Assembly (NCBI GenBank): GCA_964501705.1
Contig: CAZCUQ010000029.1
Span: forward strand, 1 to 17,631
DNA from: RGIG4694 sp964501705
GTDB lineage: Bacteria; Bacillota; Clostridia; Oscillospirales; Ruminococcaceae
DNA length: 17,631 nt
Reading direction: 5' to 3'
In this document: piece after piece, positions 7,747 to 13,925 of the stretch
Position numbering within the stretch: the first letter of the stretch is position 1
Layout: every line of letters begins with the position of its first letter
The notes under the pieces: model-generated
Database searches by the model: none
Seen by the model: the letters and a program-made list of their open reading frames with translations, nothing else
Told to the model about the DNA's origin: nothing
Translations under genes and position numbers: made by a program

Positions 7747-8078
7747 TCCTCCTCATTGGAAACAAGCTCGCAGAAGATACTGTCAAGCTTATTCAGGTTA
7801 TCTTCTTCCGAGGACAGATCTCCGCCGAACAGACCGTAATGTTTACCGAGAAGCTCCAAAGCTTTCATTTTATCATAAAGTTTAATTTCGGTTCCGCCCT
7901 TTGCGGAGGTATTTTTAATAAGAGCGGCGGCGTGTCTTTTTTTCAGCGGGATCTTAGAGAGAGGTTTCATACGTACCGCGCCGTCGTCATTGATTTCGGT
8001 GAAATCGAACGCGTCTGCGGAGGCGATTTCCGAAAGAGCGGAGAGGATATCGTCAGCGGAAAGAATTTTTTTATTCAA
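7743..8078 (-). CDS. terS: Terminase small subunit, C-terminal part only
   Basis: This encodes 111 residues from TTG at 8078, with GAGGTG 7 bases upstream, overlapping the preceding gene by 4 bp (TTGA). The segment ILSALSEIASADAFDF, then VRMKPLSKIP and the terminal EIKLYDKMKALELLGKHYGLFG, matches the C-terminal half of Terminase_2-type small subunits, which holds the oligomerisation and TerL-contacting region. The usual N-terminal helix-turn-helix that binds packaging sites (roughly 60 residues in relatives) is missing and has no obvious coding sequence upstream in frame. The truncated form is still well translated. It may therefore pack DNA with little sequence preference, or rely on the zinc-ribbon protein encoded immediately upstream for DNA contact. 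The last two ideas are inference. Confidence 0.75.
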   Translation of the reverse strand: MNKKILSADDILSALSEIASADAFDFTEINDDGAVRMKPLSKIPLKKRHAAALIKNTSAKGGTEIKLYDKMKALELLGKHYGLFGGDLSSEEDNLNKLDSIFCELVSNEEE

Positions 8079-8287
8079 GCGGGGTCACCTCTCAGGAAAG
8101 AGATAAAGTCGCTGCGGTTATAGTTAAGATAATTTCTGACAGAGCTTTCGGACTGATCACCGATAATGAAGTCAGCGTAGCAGTCGATGCACAGACCGTA
8201 TTCGGGGGAAGCGTTTTCTTCGGTAAGCATAGAGTCGCAGCACTCGCAGTATCCGCCGAATCTGTAATTATAGTTTATAGAATCCAA
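8075..8287 (-). CDS. Small zinc-ribbon protein preceding terS
   Basis: This encodes 70 residues. The start chosen is TTG at 8287, which has a perfect AGGAGG 8 bases upstream; an in-frame extension to ATG 8452 has no ribosome binding site and crosses the leader palindromes. The product has C14-x2-C17 and C33-x2-C36, a four-cysteine zinc ribbon, in GGYCECCDSML and YGLCIDCYADF. The C-terminus is polar (SESSVRNYLNYNRSDFISFLRG). It is the first gene of the packaging operon and overlaps terS by 4 bp, so the two are probably made in a fixed ratio. Small zinc-finger proteins before terminase genes occur in many Firmicutes prophages, often of unknown role; regulation or DNA binding is possible. Confidence 0.68.
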   Translation of the reverse strand: MDSINYNYRFGGYCECCDSMLTEENASPEYGLCIDCYADFIIGDQSESSVRNYLNYNRSDFISFLRGDPA

Positions 8288-8404
8288 ATTCCGGACCTCC
8301 TTTTTGATTTTACGTTTATGATCGCGGAAAGCTAATAATAATCTCCGTACAGATAAACAGCGTTTTTCACCCTGAGCATAAGAACCACATCCTTCATAGA
8401 TTGT

Positions 8405-8417
8405 TTGCATTATGCAA
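8405..8417. promoter_or_regulatory. Palindrome TTGCATTATGCAA
   Basis: This is a 13 bp near-perfect palindrome (arms TTGCAT and ATGCAA) in the leader of the packaging operon. A second copy with one changed central base lies at 8499-8511, and a shorter core GCATAATGC at 8439-8447. Repetition suggests binding of one dimeric regulator or matching RNA structures; the factor is unknown. Confidence 0.45.
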
Positions 8418-8498
8418 TAAACGAGCTTTAAAAAATAGGCATAATGCGCCATTTTGGGTTATTCAAAGAAGATTTTGCAAGAGACGGACAAAGCTGAT

Positions 8499-8511
8499 TT
8501 GCATTTTGCAA
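8499..8511. promoter_or_regulatory. Palindrome TTGCATTTTGCAA
   Basis: Arms TTGCA and TGCAA around three bases. It matches the palindrome at 8405-8417 in 12 of 13 positions, 94 bp away. It lies about 40 bases into the predicted transcript of the operon-proximal promoter. Confidence 0.45.
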
Positions 8512-8530
8512 TCGAGTAAGTTAAATAATA

Positions 8531-8552
8531 ACCGCACACTTTTTATTGCGGT
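8531..8552 (-). other. 5-prime terminal hairpin of the packaging mRNA
   Basis: The transcript from the proximal promoter is predicted to begin at about 8552, 7 bases after the -10 box, directly with ACCGCA, which pairs with TGCGGT around a 10-base loop. A stem at the very 5-prime end commonly protects mRNA from 5-prime-dependent decay; that role is inferred. Confidence 0.45.
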
Positions 8553-8558
8553 GATTAT

Positions 8559-8587
8559 ATTATAGCACAAATGTTTTCATTTGTCAA
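8559..8587 (-). promoter_or_regulatory. Operon-proximal sigma-A promoter (P2)
   Basis: Reading leftward, TTGACA (8587-8582), a 17 bp spacer and TATAAT (8564-8559) with an extended -10 (TGC before TATAAT) give a near-consensus promoter. An 18 bp palindrome, ACAAATG-N4-CATTTGT (8567-8584), fills the spacer and overlaps the -35 box, a position suited to repression. It drives the zinc-ribbon, terS, terL and structural genes. Confidence 0.8.
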
Positions 8588-8596
8588 TAGATTTCA

Positions 8597-8608
8597 GAAC
8601 ATTTGTTT
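8597..8608. promoter_or_regulatory. LexA-like operator GAACATTTGTTT
   Basis: The site fits the core GAAC-N4-GTTY of Firmicutes LexA boxes. It lies 10 bp upstream of the P2 -35 box. The related 10-mer ACATTTGTTT also occurs at 8685-8694 and 8717-8726, and the variant ACAAATGTTT at 8567-8576. LexA is the first candidate, but a phage-type repressor with a similar site cannot be excluded. Confidence 0.5.
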
Positions 8609-8627
8609 GTAAACTTTTTGTGAATGA

Positions 8628-8657
8628 AGGCAAGAATCAATTTGCGGATTCTTGCCT
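8628..8657. other. Perfect 11 bp hairpin between the two promoters
   Basis: AGGCAAGAATC (8628-8638) and GATTCTTGCCT (8647-8657) are perfect arms around 8 bases. On the plus strand it is followed by GATTTTATTTT, so it could stop rightward transcription. On the minus strand it forms early in the RNA from P1 and has no U-tract. It may end antisense RNA or separate P1 from P2. Confidence 0.55.
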
Positions 8658-8676
8658 GATTTTATTTTACGGTATA

Positions 8677-8705
8677 ATTATAGCACATTTGTTTTATTTT
8701 GTCAA
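8677..8705 (-). promoter_or_regulatory. Operon-distal sigma-A promoter (P1)
   Basis: TTGACA (8705-8700), a 17 bp spacer and TATAAT (8682-8677) preceded by TGC, reading leftward. It has the same architecture as P2, with the operator-like 10-mer ACATTTGTTT (8685-8694, plus strand) within the spacer. The predicted start is near 8670, so the RNA would contain the 8628-8657 hairpin and P2. Confidence 0.8.
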
Positions 8706-8713
8706 GAGTTTTT

Positions 8714-8727
8714 CAAACATTTGTTTG
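8714..8727. promoter_or_regulatory. Perfect palindrome CAAACATTTGTTTG
   Basis: Six-base arms CAAACA and TGTTTG around TT, placed upstream of the P1 -35 box as the LexA-like site is upstream of P2. It differs from a LexA core by one base (AAAC instead of GAAC). Confidence 0.55.
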
Positions 8728-8778
8728 TAAATTTTTTATGTATTTTAACTGACATTCATTTTCCGTGGGAAGCTGTTG

Positions 8779-10233
8779 TCAATGAGAATCGACATCATAA
8801 TCGAGATACATTTCGGCGAGGGAAATCGGGATAAGGAAATTTTTATTATAAATTTCGTCATATTCCGACATATCGACGGGAGCGGGGGTCGTACCGATCT
8901 CAATAGTTTCGGGGACGATATCCATATTTTCAGCGATAATGTAATCGCTGAGGCCGCCCGAAGAATACTCCGAATAATCCAGTGCCGTGTAACCCGTAAG
9001 TTCTTTAACGATTTTTATTTGTTTTTCGCTTCTTTCGCGGAGATCGCCCGTCTGACCGTAATCCCAGTAGATCATAGAGCCGGTAGCGTGGTAGCTCACG
9101 ACGGTTTCGGGGTGGGAGAGGCTTTTGATAAACTCGGAAATACATATGGACTCACGTTCGCTCATAGGTTCGAAGCCCTTGAAATTCGCGCCCGTCCTGC
9201 CCTTGAGGGTTTCGATTATATCCCATTTGGCGTCGAAGTTGCGGTTAATATCGACGCCTCTTGCGTTAGCCTTCCAGCGTTTGTAGTAATCCTCTTCGGA
9301 GAGGCTCGTATAGCCCCAGGTTACAGCATTTTTATACATAACGCGGGCATTATTGCGAAGGATCTCCGAGTTCAGACCGTCCGCGCCGAATTGACTTATA
9401 GTAACGCCGTCGGGGTTAAGCATAGGGACGATATGAATTGCGTACTCCGAAAGGATATCCTTGTAAGGCACACCGTTATGTGATTTTTCGTAATAGGAAT
9501 TGAGGAGATATTCCGCCATATCCATAACGAGGAGGGATGTCATATATTCGCGTGCGTGGCAGGAGGCAACGAAGACAATCTGTCTGTCGGCGTTTTTACT
9601 GCCGATGGTAATATCGTAGATATTTCTCCTGTCGGCTGTTGTTCCGATAACGGAGTAATCGAAGAGTTCGGGGTAATGATCTTTGATAAGAGGAAGATCC
9701 TCGCAAAGCTCGTCATAAGTATACATATCGGACGAATCGACGAAATCGGTATTGACATGATGTCTGATATAGACGCCGTTATCGGAGAATGTGTATTCAT
9801 TTCCGTTGATTATCTGTCTGCCCGTATAAGCGCTGCCGTCGTCGCCGAAGAAGAACTGTCTGCCGTCCTTAAATCTGATTTTTTTATTTCTTGTCATAAT
9901 ACCGTTTCCGGCGAATAAATAAACCTTTCCGCTGATCATGCAAAGACCCTTGATTTTTTTTCCGTCAAGGATATAGAAAACATTTCCCGATTCATCGGGA
10001 TAAGTAAAGTATCCGCCGCTGACTGAAACGATTTGAGGAATTATTTCTTCGTTATCGTTTTGGGTTTCATTTTCGGTTTCGGATACCGATTCACGATCGG
10101 AATCGCCGTCTATAGTGATAGTCTGTTCATCACTTTCTTCTGCGGCGTAAAAAGTACCTGCGGGGGAAGAGAGAGCCACGGCGGCGGAAGTAAAAAAGGC
10201 AAAAAGTTTATTTTTCAAGTGGATATGGGTCAT
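8779..10233 (-). CDS. Secreted M14 zinc carboxypeptidase with wall-binding-like repeats
   Basis: This encodes 484 residues from ATG at 10233 after AAAGGAA. Residues 1-31 form a signal peptide (basic start, FAFFTSAAVALSS, then AGTFYAA). An acidic linker (about 32-65) is followed by choline-binding-like units (about 74-158: GYFTYPDESGNVFYILDGKK, GKVYLFAGNGIMTRNKK, GRQFFFGDDGSAYTGRQ, GNEYTFSDNGVY), which probably hold the enzyme at the cell surface. The peptidase domain has the zinc ligands H226-A-R-E229, NRNF with R331, H382 in VSYHATGSM and the catalytic E445 in TIEIG, all in M14 order. The family includes peptidoglycan peptide-cleaving DL-endopeptidases and carboxypeptidases, so a wall or peptide substrate is likely. 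It overlaps the PAP2 gene by 26 bp and shares its promoter. No terminator is visible before the packaging operon. Confidence 0.85.
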   Translation of the reverse strand: MTHIHLKNKLFAFFTSAAVALSSPAGTFYAAEESDEQTITIDGDSDRESVSETENETQNDNEEIIPQIVSVSGGYFTYPDESGNVFYILDGKKIKGLCMISGKVYLFAGNGIMTRNKKIRFKDGRQFFFGDDGSAYTGRQIINGNEYTFSDNGVYIRHHVNTDFVDSSDMYTYDELCEDLPLIKDHYPELFDYSVIGTTADRRNIYDITIGSKNADRQIVFVASCHAREYMTSLLVMDMAEYLLNSYYEKSHNGVPYKDILSEYAIHIVPMLNPDGVTISQFGADGLNSEILRNNARVMYKNAVTWGYTSLSEEDYYKRWKANARGVDINRNFDAKWDIIETLKGRTGANFKGFEPMSERESICISEFIKSLSHPETVVSYHATGSMIYWDYGQTGDLRERSEKQIKIVKELTGYTALDYSEYSSGGLSDYIIAENMDIVPETIEIGTTPAPVDMSEYDEIYNKNFLIPISLAEMYLDYDVDSH

Positions 10234-11110
10234 TTTTTAAATTCCTTTCGGTTCGTGAAAAAATCAGCGGATAAACAAAGGTTATGAAGAATACGACGAT
10301 AAAATATCTCAATCCGTCGAGCAGGAGACTGTTCTCGTAAAGGAGCTTTGACGAGTAAAGAAGAGCTGTCGCCGCAAGCCCGGCGGCAATTCTGATAATT
10401 GCCGTTTTAAGGGGAGCCGGGTCGGTTTTAAATCCGATATATTTTTTTTCGAGGAATATTCCCACAGAAAAAGCAAGTCCCGCCGCGGAGGTTTTTATTG
10501 AATCGGCAAGATAATCGGCGCTGATAACGTTTTGGGAAAAAAGAGCGAAAGCGTAAATAACCGAAGCCGCGCCGGATACCGCGATAAACAGAAGCAAAAA
10601 ATTACCGTTAAATTTCCTTCTTACAAAAATAACGGCGGCGGAGCAGGCGGCGCTCAGAAGAAAAGCGGCAGTCACGTCTTCGGGAGTATGAACGCCGAGA
10701 TACATTCTCGAAAGCATAACAAGCAGTATTATTAACGCGGAGATAACGGGCACGGCTTTTTTCTTTCGGTATTCATAAGCGGCGGGAACGAGAGCGGAAA
10801 CGGCTGTCTGGGTATGTGCGCTCGGGAAAGAATAACCGGTAGCGCCGCTCACAGCCGATTCCACGGGAATAAGTCTTGTATCTCTGACAAACGGTCTGGG
10901 AACACGGAGAGTTATTTTTATTCCCTGAACGAGAAGCCCCGAAATGAAGAAAGACTCGCCTATTTCACAAGCAAAGTTCTTATCCGCGTACCAGTAATTG
11001 ACAGCGAACAAAGCGATAAGCGCACCCGATGTTCCGAAAAACGTCACAAACGAAAAGAAAGCGTCGAGAAAGCCGCAGCGCAGCTCCTGTAAAAAAAGCA
11101 GAAAATCCAT
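10208..11110 (-). CDS. PAP2-family membrane phosphatase
   Basis: This encodes 300 residues. I choose ATG at 11110 because GGGGAG lies 7 bases upstream; a TTG at 11125 would overlap that site. The three phosphatase motifs are present: KITLRVPRP, YSFPSAHTQTA (PSxH with the active histidine) and SRMYLGVHTPEDV (SR-x5-H-x3-D). The N-terminal half has four membrane segments around them, and about four further hydrophobic segments follow in a C-terminal extension. The enzyme would dephosphorylate a lipid phosphate such as undecaprenyl or phosphatidylglycerol phosphate on the outer face of the membrane; the substrate cannot be read from sequence. It has its own promoter at 11142-11170 and is coupled to the M14 gene. 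Confidence 0.85.
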   Translation of the reverse strand: MDFLLFLQELRCGFLDAFFSFVTFFGTSGALIALFAVNYWYADKNFACEIGESFFISGLLVQGIKITLRVPRPFVRDTRLIPVESAVSGATGYSFPSAHTQTAVSALVPAAYEYRKKKAVPVISALIILLVMLSRMYLGVHTPEDVTAAFLLSAACSAAVIFVRRKFNGNFLLLFIAVSGAASVIYAFALFSQNVISADYLADSIKTSAAGLAFSVGIFLEKKYIGFKTDPAPLKTAIIRIAAGLAATALLYSSKLLYENSLLLDGLRYFIVVFFITFVYPLIFSRTERNLKNDPYPLEK

Positions 11111-11141
11111 TTTTTTTCTCCCCAAAAGATCTCATAAAGAC

Positions 11142-11170
11142 ATTATACCGCAAAATGCGGAATTTGTAAA
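11142..11170 (-). promoter_or_regulatory. Promoter of the PAP2-M14 unit
   Basis: TTTACA (11170-11165), a 17 bp spacer and TATAAT (11147-11142). The spacer contains the palindrome CCGCATTTTGCGG (11160-11148) next to the -10 box, a likely operator. It lies between coaBC and the PAP2 gene and gives a leader of about 25 bases. Confidence 0.7.
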
Positions 11171-11190
11171 GTTTTTTCAAAAAGGAAACG

Positions 11191-12408
11191 TTAATTTTTT
11201 CCCGTGATTTCCAAAATAACGTCAAAGATTTTCCCTGCCGTCTCATACTTACTCATTTTTTCGAGAGAAATTTCCCTTTCCGGCGTAATTATCGTAAGAA
11301 TATTCGTATCGGACTTAAATCCGGCGCCGTTGTCTTTTAACGAATTAGCGCAGATCATATCGATATTTTTTGACGAGAGCTTTTTTCTGCTGTTTTCGAG
11401 AACATTTTCCGTTTCCATGGAAAAACCGCATAAAAATTGATTTTCCCGTTTGTGTTCGCCGAGGAATTTCAAAATATCCTTTGTGCGTTTAAGCGGGAGG
11501 GAAAGATCCTCGTCAGATTTTTTTAATTTTTCGTCATAAGTCGTGACGGGGGTATAATCGGCGACTGCGGCAGCCTTTACGATAATATCCATATTATCCG
11601 CAAGGGATGTCACGGCGTTAAACATATCCTCCGCGGACAAAACGGGGACTAAATTTACAAAGCGCGGAGGAGTGATATCCGCGTGAGCGCTGACAAGAGT
11701 TACGTCCGCTCCCCGGCAGGCGGCGTTCTGTGCGAGAGCATAGCCCATTTTTCCCGACGAATGATTTGTGATATATCTCACAGGGTCGATAGCCTCCATA
11801 GTTGCGCCCGCCGTGATAAGGACTTTTTTTCCCGCCATATCTTTTTCGCGGGCGATTTCCTTTAGAATATATTCAAGGAGAATATCCTCGGAGGGCATTT
11901 TCCCGTCTCCGATATCTCCGTTTGCGAGCGTTCCCCTGTCAGGTTCGATTATCTCCGCGCCGAAGCGGCGAAGCTTTTCTATATTGTCCCGCACGATGGG
12001 ATTATGGAACATATTGTGATTCATCGCGGGAGAAACAATTTTTTTGCAGGTGCAGGCCATTACTGTGGTGGTGAGCATATCGTCGGCGATACCGTTTGCG
12101 ATCTTTCCTATAACGTTTGCGCTTGCGGGAGCGATCATCACGACGTCGGCTTTTTTCGCGAGAGCGACGTGTTCGACGGAATACTCAAAGTTCCGGTCAA
12201 ACGTGTCGATAAGGCACTTGTGACCCGTAAGAGTTTCAAAAGTGACGGCGGTGATAAACTCTGTCGCGTTACGAGTCATAAGGACATGGACTTCGGCTCC
12301 CATTTTAACGAGAGCGCGGGCAAGATTCGGTATCTTATACGCGGCGATGCTTCCCGTAACGCCGAGAAGAACGGTTTTGCCCGTTAAGCTGATATTATCC
12401 GTATTCAT
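11191..12408 (-). CDS. coaBC: Bifunctional phosphopantothenoylcysteine decarboxylase/synthetase
   Basis: This encodes 405 residues; ATG at 12408 overlaps the M18 gene stop by 4 bp. The N-terminal flavin decarboxylase CoaC (about 1-185) has GVTGSIAAYK, the active histidine in VEHVALAKK, APASANVIGKIANGIADD, and the substrate clamp PAMNHNM. The C-terminal CoaB synthetase (about 190-400) has LITAGATMEAIDPVRYITNHSSGKMG, the AAVADY motif and the KLKKSDEDLSLPLKRTKDIL segment with the conserved lysine. Together they turn phosphopantothenate and cysteine into phosphopantetheine in coenzyme A synthesis. The length is normal. CoaE, the last step of the same pathway, is encoded 2 kb away on the same strand. 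Confidence 0.95.
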   Translation of the reverse strand: MNTDNISLTGKTVLLGVTGSIAAYKIPNLARALVKMGAEVHVLMTRNATEFITAVTFETLTGHKCLIDTFDRNFEYSVEHVALAKKADVVMIAPASANVIGKIANGIADDMLTTTVMACTCKKIVSPAMNHNMFHNPIVRDNIEKLRRFGAEIIEPDRGTLANGDIGDGKMPSEDILLEYILKEIAREKDMAGKKVLITAGATMEAIDPVRYITNHSSGKMGYALAQNAACRGADVTLVSAHADITPPRFVNLVPVLSAEDMFNAVTSLADNMDIIVKAAAVADYTPVTTYDEKLKKSDEDLSLPLKRTKDILKFLGEHKRENQFLCGFSMETENVLENSRKKLSSKNIDMICANSLKDNGAGFKSDTNILTIITPEREISLEKMSKYETAGKIFDVILEITGKN

Positions 12409-13814
12409 TCGTTCAAAAACGCGGCGAAAGCCTTTTCGGTCATATAAACATCGAACTTGGAAACTATCTCATAGGGAGCGTGCATTGAAAGCACGGGGAC
12501 GCCCACGTCGATGGTATCAACGTTGAGATTAGCGATATAAGCCGCAACTGTTCCGCCGCCGCCCGCGTCGACCTTTCCAAGCTCACCCGTCTGCCATACC
12601 ACGTTGTTGTTATCCATAAGGGCGCGTATTCTGCCGACAAACTCTGCGGAGGCGTCGGACGTGCCCGATTTGCCTCTTGCGCCCGTATATTTCGTAACGC
12701 AGACCCCTCTGTTGATGAAGGAAGCGTTTTTCTTTTCGGAAACATCGGGGAAATTGGGGTCAAACGCCGCGTTTACGTCAGCGGAGAGACACTCCGAATT
12801 TGAAAGACACTCTCTTCCGTCAGCGCCCATTGATTCGGCGATATCATAGATGAAATATTTGAGATAAGAGCTGCGAAGACCGGTATTTCCGTCGCTGCCC
12901 GTTTCTTCCTTGTCGGTGAGAACGCAGACGGCGGTCTTTGAGGGCTTGCCGCAGCCGAGGATAGCCGTAAACGCGGTATAAGCGCATACCCTGTCGTCAT
13001 GACCGTATGCGCCGATAAGGCTTCTGTCAAAGCCGATATCCTTAGCTTTCATAGCGGGGACGGCCTCAAGCTCCGCAGAGAGGAAATCATCCTCAACAAT
13101 ACCGTATTTGTCATTAAGAATTTTCATAACGTTGAGTTTAACTCTGTCGGAAGCGTCCTTGTCGCGGAAAGGCTCCGAGCCGATGATAATATTAAGCTCC
13201 TCGCCCTTGATAAGCTCAGCGGGAGTGCGTTTCATCTGAGCTTTTGCGAGATGAGGGAGAAGATCGGTAACGCAGAAAACGGGGTCTTTTTCGTCCTCGC
13301 CGATATTGACTGTAATTTTTTCTCCGTTCTTTTTAACGATGACGCCGTGTAAGGAGAGAGGAACGGTCGTCCACTGATATTTTTTGATACCGCCGTAGTA
13401 ATGTGTTTTGAAGTAAGCTGTCTCGTTATCCTCATAAAGAGGATTTTGTTTCAGGTCAAGACGCGGGGAATCTATATGCGCCGCCGCGATATGAACGCCG
13501 TTTTTAATATTCTCCCTGCCGAAAACGGCGAGGATTATCGCTTTTTCGCGGTTCACTAAGTAAACCTTATCGCCCGCCGAGTATTTTTTGCCCTTTTCAA
13601 AGGGAACGAAGCCCTTTTTCTCGGCGGCCGAAACAGCGTATTTAACAGCCTCGCGTTCTGTTTTTGCTTTGTTCAGAAAGTCCTTGTAATCCTCGCAGTA
13701 TTTCTGAATTTTACCCATAGTTCTTTCGTCCGCGTCAAGAAGACCGTTTTCGTGACGCGAGAGGATTTTTTCCGAAAGCTCGTTTCCTTCGGATTTTTTC
13801 TTTTTATCTGCCAT
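12405..13814 (-). CDS. M18 family aminopeptidase
   Basis: This encodes 469 residues from ATG at 13814 with AAAGGAAG 9 bases upstream; a 14-residue longer reading from 13856 has no such site. The dinuclear zinc site of M18 enzymes is visible: AAHIDSPRLDLK, AYGHDDRVCAYTAF, the catalytic pair in DKEETGSDG, SADVNAAFDP, and the final HAPYEIVSKFD. The segment HYYGGIKKYQWTTVPLSLHG is typical of the family. These cytosolic dodecamers remove N-terminal residues, acidic ones in the best-known members, from peptides. The protein is followed by coaBC with a 4 bp overlap, a pairing with no obvious metabolic logic. Confidence 0.92.
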   Translation of the reverse strand: MADKKKKSEGNELSEKILSRHENGLLDADERTMGKIQKYCEDYKDFLNKAKTEREAVKYAVSAAEKKGFVPFEKGKKYSAGDKVYLVNREKAIILAVFGRENIKNGVHIAAAHIDSPRLDLKQNPLYEDNETAYFKTHYYGGIKKYQWTTVPLSLHGVIVKKNGEKITVNIGEDEKDPVFCVTDLLPHLAKAQMKRTPAELIKGEELNIIIGSEPFRDKDASDRVKLNVMKILNDKYGIVEDDFLSAELEAVPAMKAKDIGFDRSLIGAYGHDDRVCAYTAFTAILGCGKPSKTAVCVLTDKEETGSDGNTGLRSSYLKYFIYDIAESMGADGRECLSNSECLSADVNAAFDPNFPDVSEKKNASFINRGVCVTKYTGARGKSGTSDASAEFVGRIRALMDNNNVVWQTGELGKVDAGGGGTVAAYIANLNVDTIDVGVPVLSMHAPYEIVSKFDVYMTEKAFAAFLNE

Positions 13815-13887
13815 AATATTTTTCTTCCTTTCAAGAGATTTTACAGTCATCGGCATTGAAATTTGTACTTTCAGCCTGCGCGAAAAT

Positions 13888-13916
13888 CATATATGCAAAT
13901 TTTTGCTTGACTTCAA
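13888..13916 (-). promoter_or_regulatory. Likely promoter of the M18-coaBC unit
   Basis: TTGAAG (13916-13911), a 17 bp spacer and TATATG (13893-13888). The -35 box lies within the 13 bp palindrome TGACTTCAAGTCA (13908-13920), which could be an operator or a short stem ending the upstream operon. The match to consensus is only fair. Confidence 0.4.
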
Positions 13917-13925
13917 GTCAGATTT

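Larger units (their letters stand above)
8559..8622. repeat. Promoter-containing direct repeat, copy B
   Basis: This 64 bp unit is identical to 8677-8740 at 53 positions. It includes the -10 box, spacer, -35 box, an upstream operator-like palindrome and a T-rich tail. The two copies are 118 bp apart, which points to duplication of a complete promoter-operator module. Confidence 0.85.
8677..8740. repeat. Promoter-containing direct repeat, copy A
   Basis: The upstream copy of the 64 bp promoter-operator unit, 53 of 64 positions the same as 8559-8622. Changes fall mostly in the spacer and between the -35 box and the upstream palindrome, while both promoter boxes are fully kept. Confidence 0.85.
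8288..8778. promoter_or_regulatory. Regulatory gap between M14 gene and packaging operon
   Basis: This stretch of about 490 bp has no gene that I accept. From right to left (direction of transcription) it holds 64 bp repeat A with a promoter, a 30-base hairpin, repeat B with a second promoter, a 22-base hairpin at the predicted RNA 5-prime end, and then a leader of about 265 nt. The leader contains the palindromes TTGCATTTTGCAA and TTGCATTATGCAA plus a weaker one at 8439-8447. No clear terminator for the upstream M14 gene is visible, so some read-through is possible. Confidence 0.7.

Noticed and set aside
6505..7839. Open frame of 444 codons on the plus strand
   Set aside because: It lies antisense to terL and overlaps terS. 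It lacks a recognisable domain and is explained by the base bias of the opposite coding strand.
8331..8396. Short leader peptide frame MKDVVLMLRVKNAVYLYGDYY
   Set aside because: It has no ribosome binding site and no regulatory codon pattern, so it is too weak to list.
8288..8452. N-terminal extension of the zinc-ribbon protein to ATG at 8452
   Set aside because: There is no ribosome binding site at 8452, while TTG at 8287 has a perfect AGGAGG. The extension crosses the leader palindromes and looks non-coding.
8288..8778. Repeats in the regulatory gap as a CRISPR array or att site
   Set aside because: There are only two repeats, both containing full promoters, and no spacers of regular size. 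No matching integrase or second copy at another junction is visible.
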